Part shown: positions 16,590 through 24,822 of the stretch, in pieces
Position numbering within the stretch: the first letter of the stretch is position 1
How the letters are laid out: every line of letters begins with the position of its first letter
Assembly (NCBI RefSeq): GCF_900078675.2
Contig: NZ_LT546237.1
Location: 3,386,744-3,450,743, forward strand
Source of the DNA: Mycobacterium interjectum
GTDB taxonomy: Bacteria > Actinomycetota > Actinomycetes > Mycobacteriales > Mycobacteriaceae
Length of the DNA: 64,000 nucleotides
Reading direction: 5' to 3'
Program-made: the position numbers and the translations under genes
The notes under the pieces: generated by a model
Databases searched by the model: none
Told to the model about the DNA's origin: nothing
Seen by the model: the letters and a program-made list of their open reading frames with translations, nothing else

Positions 16590-17837
16590 TTGTTGCTGAC
16601 GCTCAAGGCCGCCGGGCTGCTCGACGTCGACACCGGCGAGATCGTTCGGCCCGGCGTCCTGCACATCGACGGCGACCGCATCATCGGAATCGGCGACGGT
16701 GACGGCGGCGGCCCGCAGGGCGACCTGATCGACCTCGGCGACCAAATCCTGCTGCCCGGGCTGATGGACATGGAGGTCAACCTCCTGATGGGCGGGCGCG
16801 GGGAGAAACCCGGCCTGTCCCAGGTGCAGGATGACCCCCCGACGCGGGTGCTGCGTGCGGTCGGCAACGCCCGCCGCACGTTGCGCGCCGGGTTCACGAC
16901 GGTGCGCAACCTCGGGCTCTTCGTCAAGACCGGTGGCTATCTGCTCGACGTGGCGCTGGCCAAGGCGATCGACGCGGGCTGGATCGACGGGCCGCGGGTG
17001 GTACCGGCCGGTCACGCCATCACCCCGACCGGCGGGCACCTGGATCCGACGATGTTCGCCGCGTTTGCGCCGCACGTGCTGGACCTCACGGTCGAGGAGG
17101 GCATCGCCAACGGGATCGACGAGATCCGCAAGGCGGTGCGCTACCAGATCAAGCATGGCGCCGAGCTGATCAAGGTCTGCTGCTCGGGTGGCGTGATGTC
17201 CCTGACGGGACCTCCTGGCGCCCAACACTATTCGGATGAAGAATTGCGCGCCATCGTCGACGAGGCACACCGGCGCGGGCTGCGCGTCGCCGCGCACACG
17301 CACGGAGCCGACGCGGTCAAGCACGCGGTCGCCGCCGGCATCGACTGCATCGAGCACGGCTTTCTGATCGACGACGATGCCATCGCGCAGCTCGTGGAAC
17401 ACGGCACCTTCCTGGTCAGCACGCGGCGGCTGGCCGACGGCGACGCGATGGACGTCTCACACGCCCCGCCGGAGCTACAGGCCAAGGCGGCAGAGATGTT
17501 TCCGAAGGCGCGCACCTCGATACTGGCCGCCTACCAGGCGGGCGTGAAGATCGCGGTGGGCACCGACGCCCCCGCGATTCCGCATGGCCGCAACGCCGAC
17601 GAGCTGGTCACCCTGGTGGATTGGGGCCTGCCACCGCTGGCGGTGCTACGGGCCGCCACGGTGACCGCCGCCGAGCTGATCAATGCCACTGACCGGGGAC
17701 GGCTCGCGCCGGGCCAGCTCGCCGACATCATCGCGGTTCCGGGAAACCCCTTGGAAGACATACGGGTTACCCAGAACGTCAGTTTCGTCATGAAAGGCGG
17801 CAAGGTCTATGTCGACAAGTCAACCAACCAGAACTGA
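16590..17837 (+). CDS. Imidazolonepropionase-like amidohydrolase with altered metal site
   Basis: The 415-residue amidohydrolase-superfamily protein resembles the prolidase/imidazolonepropionase-like group. The N-terminal metal motif, normally PGLIDxHxH, reads PGLMDMEVN, so both histidines are replaced (E62 and N64). Other ligands look kept: LIKVCCSGGV, AAHTHG, CIEHG and VGTDAP. It may bind a single metal, use another residue, or be inactive. TTG at 16590 follows the preceding stop by 2 bp. It overlaps the SnoaL gene by 29 bp. Confidence 0.8.
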   Translation: MLLTLKAAGLLDVDTGEIVRPGVLHIDGDRIIGIGDGDGGGPQGDLIDLGDQILLPGLMDMEVNLLMGGRGEKPGLSQVQDDPPTRVLRAVGNARRTLRAGFTTVRNLGLFVKTGGYLLDVALAKAIDAGWIDGPRVVPAGHAITPTGGHLDPTMFAAFAPHVLDLTVEEGIANGIDEIRKAVRYQIKHGAELIKVCCSGGVMSLTGPPGAQHYSDEELRAIVDEAHRRGLRVAAHTHGADAVKHAVAAGIDCIEHGFLIDDDAIAQLVEHGTFLVSTRRLADGDAMDVSHAPPELQAKAAEMFPKARTSILAAYQAGVKIAVGTDAPAIPHGRNADELVTLVDWGLPPLAVLRAATVTAAELINATDRGRLAPGQLADIIAVPGNPLEDIRVTQNVSFVMKGGKVYVDKSTNQN

Positions 17838-18243
17838 CGACCTGGTCGAGATTCAGCAGCTGCTCGCCCGCTACGCGGTCACCATCACCCAGGAAGACAT
17901 CGACGGCCTCGTTGCCGTCTTCACTCCCGATGGCACCTACAGCGCCTTCGGTGACACTTACCGGCTGGACAGGTTTCCCGAGCTGGTGGCCGCGGCCCCA
18001 AAGGGCTTGTTCCTCACCGGAACTGCGTTGGTCGAAAATATCGACGGCGACTCCGCGAGCGGCACCCAGCCGCTGTGCTTCATCGACCACGCCACCCATG
18101 ACATGCGGATCGGCTATTACCGCGACACCTACGTCCGCACCGCCGACGGGTGGCGGCTGAAGACCCGGGCCATGACGTTCATCCGGCGCAGCGGCGCGCA
18201 CGACTCCGGGCGCCCGCACGCGGTCGGCCGCCCGCAGCCCTGA
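17809..18243 (+). CDS. SnoaL-like (NTF2 fold) protein
   Basis: The 144-residue protein has the NTF2/SnoaL cone fold: an N-terminal helix EIQQLLARYAVTITQED, a strand GTYSAFGDTY, and the C-terminal YVRTADGWRLKTRAMTFIRR. Such proteins include dehydratases, isomerases and scytalone-type enzymes in small-molecule pathways. It lies inside the Rieske operon, between amidohydrolase and acyl-CoA dehydrogenase, and may dehydrate or isomerise an oxygenated intermediate. No catalytic residue set can be singled out. Confidence 0.75.
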   Translation: MSTSQPTRTDDLVEIQQLLARYAVTITQEDIDGLVAVFTPDGTYSAFGDTYRLDRFPELVAAAPKGLFLTGTALVENIDGDSASGTQPLCFIDHATHDMRIGYYRDTYVRTADGWRLKTRAMTFIRRSGAHDSGRPHAVGRPQP

Positions 18244-18253
18244 AAGCCGAGCC

Positions 18254-19351
18254 GTGAACGTCGAGGAGTTCCGGGCGGCCCTGCGCGCGTGGCTCGATGA
18301 GAACGACCTGACCCCCGGGCCCGACCACTCGCTGCAGGGCCATATGCAGCAATTCGCCCGGGTGAGTCGGGCGCTGTATGACGCCGACTGGATGCGCTAC
18401 AGCTGGCCGAAAGAAGTCGGTGGGCTGGGCGGGCCCGCCGTGCTGCGTGCGATCGTCGGCGAAGAGGTCGTCGGTCGGCGGCTCGCCGAACCGGGTCCGT
18501 ACTCGATGCTCGAGGTGCTCGCGCCCACGATGATCGACTACGCACCGGCCGGACTCGCCGCCCAGATGGTGCCCCGGCTGCTGAGCGGTCGCGAGCACTG
18601 GTGTCAGGGCTTCTCCGAGCCGGGGTCCGGCAGCGACCTAGCCTCGCTGACCACCCGCGCCACGCCCGACGGCGACAACTGGATCATCAACGGGCAGAAG
18701 GTCTGGACCAGCTTCGCGCAGTTCTCGACACGCTGCGTCCTGCTCACCCGCACCGCGCCGGGCCACGACGGAATCACGGCGTTCTTCGTCGACCTGGACA
18801 CCCCGGGCATCACGATTCGTCCGCTGCGCACCATGCACGGCGTCGACGAGTTCTGCGAGGTGTACTACGACGACGTGGTGGTCCCGGCGGCCCGGATGCT
18901 GGGGCGGCCGGGCGACGGCTGGCGACTGGCGATGGACCTGCTGCCCTATGAGCGTTCCACCTGCTTCTGGCAGCGAATCGCCTACCTGTACTCACGATTC
19001 GATGAACTCATCACCGAAGCTTCGGCGGCCGGGGACCCGGACGAATCCGCGCTCGGCGCGGCCTATCTCGCACTCCACACCGTGCGCTGCCGGTCCCGCG
19101 ACACCCAGCACCGGCTGGGTGACGGTGCGCGGCTCGGGGCCGACACCTCCATCGACAAGGTGCTGCTGGCCACCGCCGAACAACGGCTCTACGACACCGT
19201 CCACGACCTCCTGCCCGCGACGCTGGAACTCGACGACACACCGTGGCGCGCGGAGTACCTGTACTCGCGCGCGGCCACCATCTACGGCGGAACCGCCGAG
19301 ATCCAGCGCAACATCATCGCCCGTCGGCTGCTCGACCTCGGGAAGGAGTGA
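18254..19351 (+). CDS. Acyl-CoA dehydrogenase, long partner of a pair
   Basis: The 365-residue flavoprotein has the FAD-binding segment CQGFSEPGSGSDLASL and the C-terminal GGTAEIQRNIIARRLLDLG typical of acyl-CoA dehydrogenases. A shorter, diverged homologue follows 3 bp later. This long/short layout is that of ChsE1-ChsE2-type heterotetramers, where each heterodimer holds one FAD and one acyl-CoA site. I infer such an assembly. GTG start 10 bp after the SnoaL stop. Confidence 0.92.
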   Translation: MNVEEFRAALRAWLDENDLTPGPDHSLQGHMQQFARVSRALYDADWMRYSWPKEVGGLGGPAVLRAIVGEEVVGRRLAEPGPYSMLEVLAPTMIDYAPAGLAAQMVPRLLSGREHWCQGFSEPGSGSDLASLTTRATPDGDNWIINGQKVWTSFAQFSTRCVLLTRTAPGHDGITAFFVDLDTPGITIRPLRTMHGVDEFCEVYYDDVVVPAARMLGRPGDGWRLAMDLLPYERSTCFWQRIAYLYSRFDELITEASAAGDPDESALGAAYLALHTVRCRSRDTQHRLGDGARLGADTSIDKVLLATAEQRLYDTVHDLLPATLELDDTPWRAEYLYSRAATIYGGTAEIQRNIIARRLLDLGKE

Positions 19352-19354
19352 ATC

Positions 19355-20161
19355 GTGGATCCCGAGGCGCTGCGCATGCTGGCCGATTCCCTGCGCACCA
19401 CCATGACCGCCGCGAGCGGGACCAAGCTCGACGCGGCGTTGTCCGACGTCGGCTGGCGCGAGATGCTCGATGAAATACCCGGCATTGCAATACCTTTGGT
19501 GTTCCGGCTGCTTGGCGAGACCGGCGCGCACGCCCCCGTCCTCAACGACGTCGTGCTGAGCGCGGCCGGGTCGGCGGCCGGCGGCACCGTGGCGCTGCCG
19601 TTTGCCGGCGGCTCCTGGGTGCTGTGGGATCGCGGCGACGATTCCGGTTCGGCGATCGACGGCGAGCTGCCGATACACCGCGTGGCGCAAGGGGATCCGA
19701 TGCCGCAGGCCGCGCTGGCCGCCGGCCGGCGCGCGGTTGGCTGGTGGCTGATCGGAACCAGCCGGGCGATGCTGTCCCTGGCGCGCCGGCACGCCCTGGA
19801 CCGCGTTCAATTCGGCCGGCACATCAGCTCCTTTCAGGCGATCCGGCACCGGCTGGCCGAGACGCTCGTCGCGATCGAAGGCGCCGAGGCGACCCTGGCC
19901 GCCGCCGCACCGCCGGACGACCCGGACGGGTTGGCCGCCCTGTTGGCCAAGGCCGCGGCCGGTCAGGCCGCGCTGACCGCCGCGCGCCATTGCCAGCAGG
20001 TGCTGGGCGGCATCGGTTTCACCGCCGAGCACCCGCTGCACCGCCACGTCAAGCGGTCGCTGCTCCTCGACGCGCTGCTGGGCAGCGGCCGGGAGTTGAC
20101 CCGTGAGGCCGGAACGATGCTGCGAGCCAAAGGCTTTGCGCCCCGGCTGGCCCAGCTGTAA
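19355..20161 (+). CDS. Short acyl-CoA dehydrogenase-like subunit
   Basis: The 268-residue protein keeps the C-terminal helical part of an acyl-CoA dehydrogenase (RRHALDRVQFGRHISSFQAI, HCQQVLGGIGFTAEHPLHRH) but has a shortened N-terminal and middle region. It lacks the usual FAD-binding EPGAGSD segment and most likely depends on the preceding gene product for cofactor. It forms the beta part of a heteromeric dehydrogenase by analogy with cholesterol side-chain enzymes. GTG start immediately after the partner. Confidence 0.85.
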   Translation: MDPEALRMLADSLRTTMTAASGTKLDAALSDVGWREMLDEIPGIAIPLVFRLLGETGAHAPVLNDVVLSAAGSAAGGTVALPFAGGSWVLWDRGDDSGSAIDGELPIHRVAQGDPMPQAALAAGRRAVGWWLIGTSRAMLSLARRHALDRVQFGRHISSFQAIRHRLAETLVAIEGAEATLAAAAPPDDPDGLAALLAKAAAGQAALTAARHCQQVLGGIGFTAEHPLHRHVKRSLLLDALLGSGRELTREAGTMLRAKGFAPRLAQL

Positions 20162-20217
20162 CGGCCGGCCGCGTTCCTGCGCGTACACTCGTCTGGCAAC
20201 CACGAGGATGGGACGCG

Positions 20218-20481
20218 ATGAGTCAGCCCGATGCACCCCAAAACGAGGTCGGCGTTGCTTCGCTGCTCGTGGGCCTCGTTGCGCTCCTCACCTGCTGGCT
20301 GCTCATCGGGGTGCCCTTCGGCATAGCCGCGGTGATAACCGGCGACGTCGCCCGCAGGAGAGTGCAGCGCGGCGAGGCGAACAACCCGCGAATCGCCCTC
20401 GCGGGCATCGTATTAGGGGCGGTGTCGATCGCCGCCGGACTCGTCGCGATCGGTTACTACGCCTGGTCGGACGCCCGCTAG
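20218..20481 (+). CDS. DUF4190-like small membrane protein
   Basis: The 87-residue protein has two transmembrane helices: VASLLVGLVALLTCWLLIG and AGIVLGAVSIAAGLVAIGYY. A short basic loop RRRVQRGEANNPR lies between them, as in DUF4190 proteins. Function is unknown. A TACACT -10 box at 20184-20189 and an AGGAT Shine-Dalgarno-like stretch suggest its own promoter. Its stop overlaps that of the convergent acyl-CoA dehydrogenase by 4 bp. It looks unrelated to the catabolic genes. Confidence 0.75.
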   Translation: MSQPDAPQNEVGVASLLVGLVALLTCWLLIGVPFGIAAVITGDVARRRVQRGEANNPRIALAGIVLGAVSIAAGLVAIGYYAWSDAR

Positions 20482-21653
20482 TTGCGCGGCAGGCCGAGCA
20501 CCCGTTCGGCGATGATGTTCCGCTGGATCTCGGACGTGCCACCGGCGATGGTCGCGGCAAAGCTGCGCGCGTACCGGTCGAACCAGCTGCGGTAGTGGCT
20601 GTCGAGGTTCAGCGGGGCGAACGGCGCGGTGATCGCGTGGTACACGAGCCCGTCGGCGCCGGCGGCGCCCAGCGCGTCCTCGGAGGCGCGTTGCAGGGCC
20701 TCGGAGCCGAGCAGCTTGAGCACCGACTGCGCGGGCACGTCCTCCTCCCCGCGGGCCGCGCGCGCCAGGGCCGCCGACCCCAACAGCCGCAGCGCATAGG
20801 AATCCATCACCAGGGTCGCGTAGCGGTCGCGCTCAAGCGATCCCGACGGAGTGAAATCGACGGTCAGCTCGCGCAATAGGTCGACGTAGCCCATCCACAG
20901 CATGACCCGTTCGTGGCCGAGCGAACCGGTCGCCACGCGCCAGCCCCCGTTGAGTTCGCCCACCAGGTTCTCGGCCGGCACCCGCGCGTCGGTGAAAAAC
21001 ACCTCGTTGAAGTCGATTTCGTCGTCGGCGCACATCGACGCGAAGGGGCGGCGCACCACACCCGGGGTGTCGGTGGGAATCATCAACGCGCTGATGCCCT
21101 TGTGTTTCGGCTTGTCCGGATCGGTGCGCACGAACGCCAACAACACGTCGGCGTCGTGCGCGCCCGACGTCCACACCTTCTGCCCATTGACCACGAAGTG
21201 ATCTCCGTCCAGCACCGCCCGTGTCTTCAACGACGCCAGGTCCGAGCCCGCGCCGGGCTCGCTCATCCCCAGCGACGCGGTGATCTCGGCCCGCAGAATC
21301 GGCACCGCCCATCGCCGCTGCTGCTCCTCGGTGCCGAACGTCAACAACGACGCCGCGATGATGCCCACGCCCTGCGGATTGAAGCTTTGATAGATACGCC
21401 GGCGCCCCAATTCCTCCAGGTACACATATTGCTGCAACAGCGTGGCGTTGCGACCCCCCAATTCGGGTGGATTGCCGGGCAGCAGCCAGCCGCTGTCGAA
21501 GAGCAGCCGTTGCCAGCGCCGGGCCCATTCCGGGATGTGGGAACTCGAGCGCGGACGCTCGACCGCCTCGGCCTCCGAGGGGAGGTGTGCGTCCAGAAAG
21601 GCCACGAACTCGGCGCGAAACGCCTCCACGTCGGCGTCAAAGGTCAGCTGCAC
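20478..21653 (-). CDS. Acyl-CoA dehydrogenase
   Basis: The 391-residue flavoprotein has SLGMSEPGAGSDLASL for FAD and acyl binding and GGTSEIQRNIIAERVLGLP at the C-terminus. The start is GTG at 21653 (VQLTFDADVEAF), with GGAG upstream; longer in-frame extensions reach into the promoter and are not supported. It is divergent from the TetR gene at 21807 with a perfect GAGAAT palindrome between them, so both are probably controlled by that operator. Confidence 0.92.
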   Translation of the reverse strand: MQLTFDADVEAFRAEFVAFLDAHLPSEAEAVERPRSSSHIPEWARRWQRLLFDSGWLLPGNPPELGGRNATLLQQYVYLEELGRRRIYQSFNPQGVGIIAASLLTFGTEEQQRRWAVPILRAEITASLGMSEPGAGSDLASLKTRAVLDGDHFVVNGQKVWTSGAHDADVLLAFVRTDPDKPKHKGISALMIPTDTPGVVRRPFASMCADDEIDFNEVFFTDARVPAENLVGELNGGWRVATGSLGHERVMLWMGYVDLLRELTVDFTPSGSLERDRYATLVMDSYALRLLGSAALARAARGEEDVPAQSVLKLLGSEALQRASEDALGAAGADGLVYHAITAPFAPLNLDSHYRSWFDRYARSFAATIAGGTSEIQRNIIAERVLGLPRN

Positions 21654-21736
21654 TGGACTCCTCGAATGGCGGTTTCCGGATTCTCCGGGACGGCGCGTTA
21701 TGCTCCCCGCGATTGCGCTTCCATACACGCGTCTAA

Positions 21737-21751
21737 GAGAATAGTATTCTC
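21737..21751. promoter_or_regulatory. Perfect GAGAAT-N3-ATTCTC operator between acyl-CoA dehydrogenase and TetR
   Basis: GAGAATAGTATTCTC is a perfect palindrome, identical to the copy at 61382. A TACAAT -10 box for the TetR gene lies at 21765-21770. The location in a divergent TetR promoter is the strongest reason to assign the motif to this regulator. Confidence 0.75.
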
Positions 21752-21806
21752 GTCGTGAGAAAGTTACAATCTCCGACACGGCGTCCATAGGGGGTCGAGC
21801 GCACCG

Positions 21807-22523
21807 ATGGCACGGCGTTCTCCGGTAGAGTCCAACCATGTTCTCCCCACGCGGCAATCACCTGAGCCGACCGTGACGAGTCCAAGCGAAGAGCCCGCCT
21901 GGAAGCAGCGCGCCGTCGAAAGATCCATCAAAACCGCGAAACTGCGGGCGGCGCAGCGCGTTCAGCGTTTCCTCGACGCGGCGCAGGCCATCATCATCGA
22001 GAAGGGCAGCACCGACTTCACCGTCCAGGAGGTCGTCGACCGGTCCCGCCAGTCGTTGCGGAGCTTCTACCTGCAGTTCGACGGCAAACACGAGCTGCTG
22101 CTCGCGCTGTTCGAAGACGCGCTGAGCCGTTCGGCCGACCAGATCCGGGCGGCCACCGAGAGCCAGACCGATCCGCTGGAGCGCCTGAAGGTCGCCATCG
22201 AGCTGTTGTACGAGGCGTCACGCCCCGACCCGACGGCCAAGCGGCCGCTGTTCACCGACTTTGCGCCCCGCTTGTTGGTCACGCATCCGGCCGAGGTCAA
22301 GGTCGCCCACGCCCCGCTGCTGGCGTTGCTCACCGAGCTCATGGAGGCGGCCTCCGACGCCGGCAAGCTGCGCGCGGGCGTCAACCCCCGGCGCATCGCC
22401 GCCATGGCCATGCAGACCGTCATGTTCATCGCGCAATCCAGCGGCGGCTCCGACGACGCGACGATCCACCCCATCACCGCCGATGAGGTATGGGATTTCT
22501 GCTCACGCGGATTCGTCGGCTGA
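21807..22523 (+). CDS. TetR-family regulator, candidate master regulator of the GAGAAT operators
   Basis: The 238-residue protein has a TetR helix-turn-helix (RFLDAAQAIIIEKGSTDFTV, then VVDRSRQSLRSFYLQF) after an extended basic N-terminal arm. An all-helical ligand domain follows. It is preceded by a perfect GAGAAT palindrome and a TACAAT -10 box. I propose that it represses itself, the divergent dehydrogenase and other operons with the same site, and is released by an acyl-CoA or pathway intermediate. ATG 21807 has AGGGGG upstream; GTG 21873 is a less likely alternative. Confidence 0.88.
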   Translation: MARRSPVESNHVLPTRQSPEPTVTSPSEEPAWKQRAVERSIKTAKLRAAQRVQRFLDAAQAIIIEKGSTDFTVQEVVDRSRQSLRSFYLQFDGKHELLLALFEDALSRSADQIRAATESQTDPLERLKVAIELLYEASRPDPTAKRPLFTDFAPRLLVTHPAEVKVAHAPLLALLTELMEAASDAGKLRAGVNPRRIAAMAMQTVMFIAQSSGGSDDATIHPITADEVWDFCSRGFVG

Positions 22524-22583
22524 CCCTTAAGGGCCCGTTCGGCATGGAAAACCTGAGCAAATAGCGCACGCCGTTTGCCTCCT

Positions 22584-22598
22584 GAGAATCGGATTCTC
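22584..22598. promoter_or_regulatory. Perfect GAGAAT-N3-ATTCTC operator before P450-SDR-SDR operon
   Basis: GAGAATCGGATTCTC is a perfect palindrome followed directly by TAATAT (22599-22604), a good -10 box. Transcription would start near 22611 and give a leader of about 120 nt before the P450 start. Confidence 0.72.
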
Positions 22599-22682
22599 TA
22601 ATATATAGAACCAGACCTAGCTGAAACGGATTCGTCGTTGACACCCGTTGGCGGGTGATGACAGAGTCACATGCGGCACGAT

Positions 22683-22706
22683 CCGCGATTCCGGGGGGGA
22701 ACGCGG
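22683..22706 (+). other. Stable hairpin in the P450 mRNA leader
   Basis: CCGCG (22683-22687) pairs with CGCGG (22702-22706), and TTCC (22689-22692) with GGAA (22698-22701), around a run of guanines. It lies about 26 nt before the GTG of the P450 and could affect translation. It might also simply be GC-rich leader. Confidence 0.3.
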
Positions 22707-22731
22707 TTCCGGCGAGAGGGATTGACCACCC

Positions 22732-23934
22732 GTGACACTCAGCGCGCCCAGCGAAATCCACTTCGATCCATACGACGTCGGGCTGAACGCCGACCCCTAC
22801 CCGATGTTTCGGCGGCTGCGGGAGGAGGCGCCGCTGTACTACAACGAGCAGCACGACTTCTTCGCGCTGGGCCGGTTCGACGACGTGGACCGCGGGCTGG
22901 TCGACTACCAGACCTTCAGCTCGGCCAAGGGCGCGATCCTCGAGCTGATCAAGGCGAACATCGACATTCCGCCAGGGGTGATCTTGTTCGAGGATCCGCC
23001 GATCCACGACGTCCACCGCAAGCTGCTGTCCCGGATGTTCACCCCGCGCAAGATCAACGACCTCGAGCCGAAGATCCGCGAATTCTGCGCTCGCAGTTTG
23101 GATCCGCTGGTCGGCACGGACCGGTTCGACTTCGTCGCCGACCTCGGGGCGCAGATGCCGATGCGGGTGATCGGCATGTTGCTGGGCATTCCCGAGGAGT
23201 ACCAGGAAGCCGCGCGGGATCGCGCCAACGCGAACCTGCGCACCGAAGCGGGCAAGCCGATGGATGCGACGGCCGACCACATGATGAACGGCGAATTCTT
23301 CGGCCAGTTCATCGACTGGCGGGCCGAGCACCCCTCCGACGACATCATGACCGAACTGCTGCACGCCGAGTTCGAGGACGAGACGGGGACCGTGCGCCGA
23401 CTCACCCGCGAGGAACTTCTCATCTACATCAGCGTGGTCTCCGGCGCCGGCAACGAGACCACCACCCGGCTGATCGGCTGGGCCGGCAAGGTCCTCGCCG
23501 AACACCCCGAGCAACGGCGCGCGCTGGTCGCCGACCGGTCGCTGATCCCCGCGGCGATCGAGGAGTTGCTGCGGTTCGAACCGCCGGCGCCGCACGTCGC
23601 CCGGTACGTCACCCGCGACGTCGAGTACTACGGCCAACGTGTACCCGCGGGCAGCGTCATGATGATGCTCGTGGGCGCGGCCAACCGTGATCACCGCCAA
23701 TTCCCGCCCGACGGTGACGTTTTCGACATTCGCCGCGAACCGCGCCAACACCTGACGTTCAGTGTCGGCACCCATTACTGCCTCGGCTCGGCGCTGGCCC
23801 GACTCGAGGGCCGCATCGCGCTCGAAGAGATCTTGAAGCGCTTTCCCGACTGGGACGTCGACCTTGACGCGGCCAAGCTGTCCCCGACTTCCACCGTGCG
23901 GGGATGGGAGACCATGCCGGCCGTTCTCGGCTGA
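22732..23934 (+). CDS. Cytochrome P450 monooxygenase
   Basis: The 400-residue P450 has the I-helix GAGNETTTRL, the ExxR motif as EELLR and the haem ligand C350 in THYCLGSAL. It resembles the P450 at 4805 in length, N-terminal DPY layout and haem position, so the two are probably paralogues. No ferredoxin gene follows; one of the others may serve it. GTG start after GAGAGGG. It leads an operon with two short-chain dehydrogenases, which could oxidise the alcohol it makes. Confidence 0.95.
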   Translation: MTLSAPSEIHFDPYDVGLNADPYPMFRRLREEAPLYYNEQHDFFALGRFDDVDRGLVDYQTFSSAKGAILELIKANIDIPPGVILFEDPPIHDVHRKLLSRMFTPRKINDLEPKIREFCARSLDPLVGTDRFDFVADLGAQMPMRVIGMLLGIPEEYQEAARDRANANLRTEAGKPMDATADHMMNGEFFGQFIDWRAEHPSDDIMTELLHAEFEDETGTVRRLTREELLIYISVVSGAGNETTTRLIGWAGKVLAEHPEQRRALVADRSLIPAAIEELLRFEPPAPHVARYVTRDVEYYGQRVPAGSVMMMLVGAANRDHRQFPPDGDVFDIRREPRQHLTFSVGTHYCLGSALARLEGRIALEEILKRFPDWDVDLDAAKLSPTSTVRGWETMPAVLG

Positions 23935-23962
23935 GCTGTAAAAGGAAATGAGGTAGGAGCCA

Positions 23963-24811
23963 ATGACTGGACGCGTTGAAGGCAAAGTCGCTTTCATCAC
24001 CGGGGCGGCGCGCGGTCAGGGCCGCAGCCACGCGGTGCGGTTGGCGCAAGAGGGCGCCGACATCATCGCCGTCGACATCTGCAAACCGATCCGCGACGGC
24101 CTCCCGGACACGGCGATTCCCGCGTCGACACCCGAGGATCTGGCGGAGACGGCCGACCTCGTCAAGGGCCATAATCGCCGAATCGTCACGGCGGAAGTCG
24201 ACGTGCGCGACTACGACGCGCTGAAGGCCGCCGTCGACAGCGGCGTGGAGCAGCTGGGCCGGCTCGACATCATCGTGGCCAACGCGGGCATCGGCAATGG
24301 CGGTGAAACGCTGGACAAGACCAGCGAAGAGGACTGGACGGAGATGATCGACGTCAACCTGTCCGGGGTGTGGAAATCGGTGAAAGCCGGTGTCCCGCAC
24401 ATCCTTGCCGGCGGCCGCGGCGGGTCGATCATCTTGACAAGCTCGGTTGGCGGGCTCAAGGCCTACCCGCACACCGGCCACTACGTCGCCGCCAAACACG
24501 GCGTCGTCGGCCTGATGCGGGCGTTCGGGGTTGAATTGGGGCAGCACATGATTCGCGTCAACTCCGTGCATCCCACCCACGTGAGCACCGCGATGATCAT
24601 GAACGAGGGGACCTGGCGGATGTTCCGGCCGGATCTGGAGAACCCGGGTCCCGACGACATGGCGCCGATCTGTCAGCTGTTCCACACGCTGCCGGTCCCG
24701 TGGGTCGAGCCGGTGGACATCAGCAACGCGGTGCTGTTCTTCGCCTCCGACGAGTCCCGCTACGTCACCGGGGTGACCCTGCCCATCGACGCGGGTAGCT
24801 GCCTGAAATAG
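23963..24811 (+). CDS. Mycofactocin-coupled SDR dehydrogenase
   Basis: The 282-residue SDR has the mycofactocin-coupled signature: GAARGQGRSHAVRLAQEGAD, then IAVDIC, a mid-region insertion, and YPHTGHYVAAKHGVVGLMRA with catalytic Y and K. Family members hold NAD tightly and pass electrons to mycofactocin instead of exchanging NADH. It probably oxidises the alcohol made by the preceding P450 to a ketone or aldehyde. It starts 28 bp after the P450. Assignment to the mycofactocin group is strong from these motifs; substrate is unknown. Confidence 0.9.
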   Translation: MTGRVEGKVAFITGAARGQGRSHAVRLAQEGADIIAVDICKPIRDGLPDTAIPASTPEDLAETADLVKGHNRRIVTAEVDVRDYDALKAAVDSGVEQLGRLDIIVANAGIGNGGETLDKTSEEDWTEMIDVNLSGVWKSVKAGVPHILAGGRGGSIILTSSVGGLKAYPHTGHYVAAKHGVVGLMRAFGVELGQHMIRVNSVHPTHVSTAMIMNEGTWRMFRPDLENPGPDDMAPICQLFHTLPVPWVEPVDISNAVLFFASDESRYVTGVTLPIDAGSCLK

Positions 24812-24822
24812 GGTGCCGTCGT

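Noticed and set aside
21755-21775. A second GAGAA...TCTC palindrome beside the perfect operator
   Set aside because: GAGAAAGTTACAATCTC has the wrong spacing and poor symmetry. It overlaps the -10 box and was not counted as a site.
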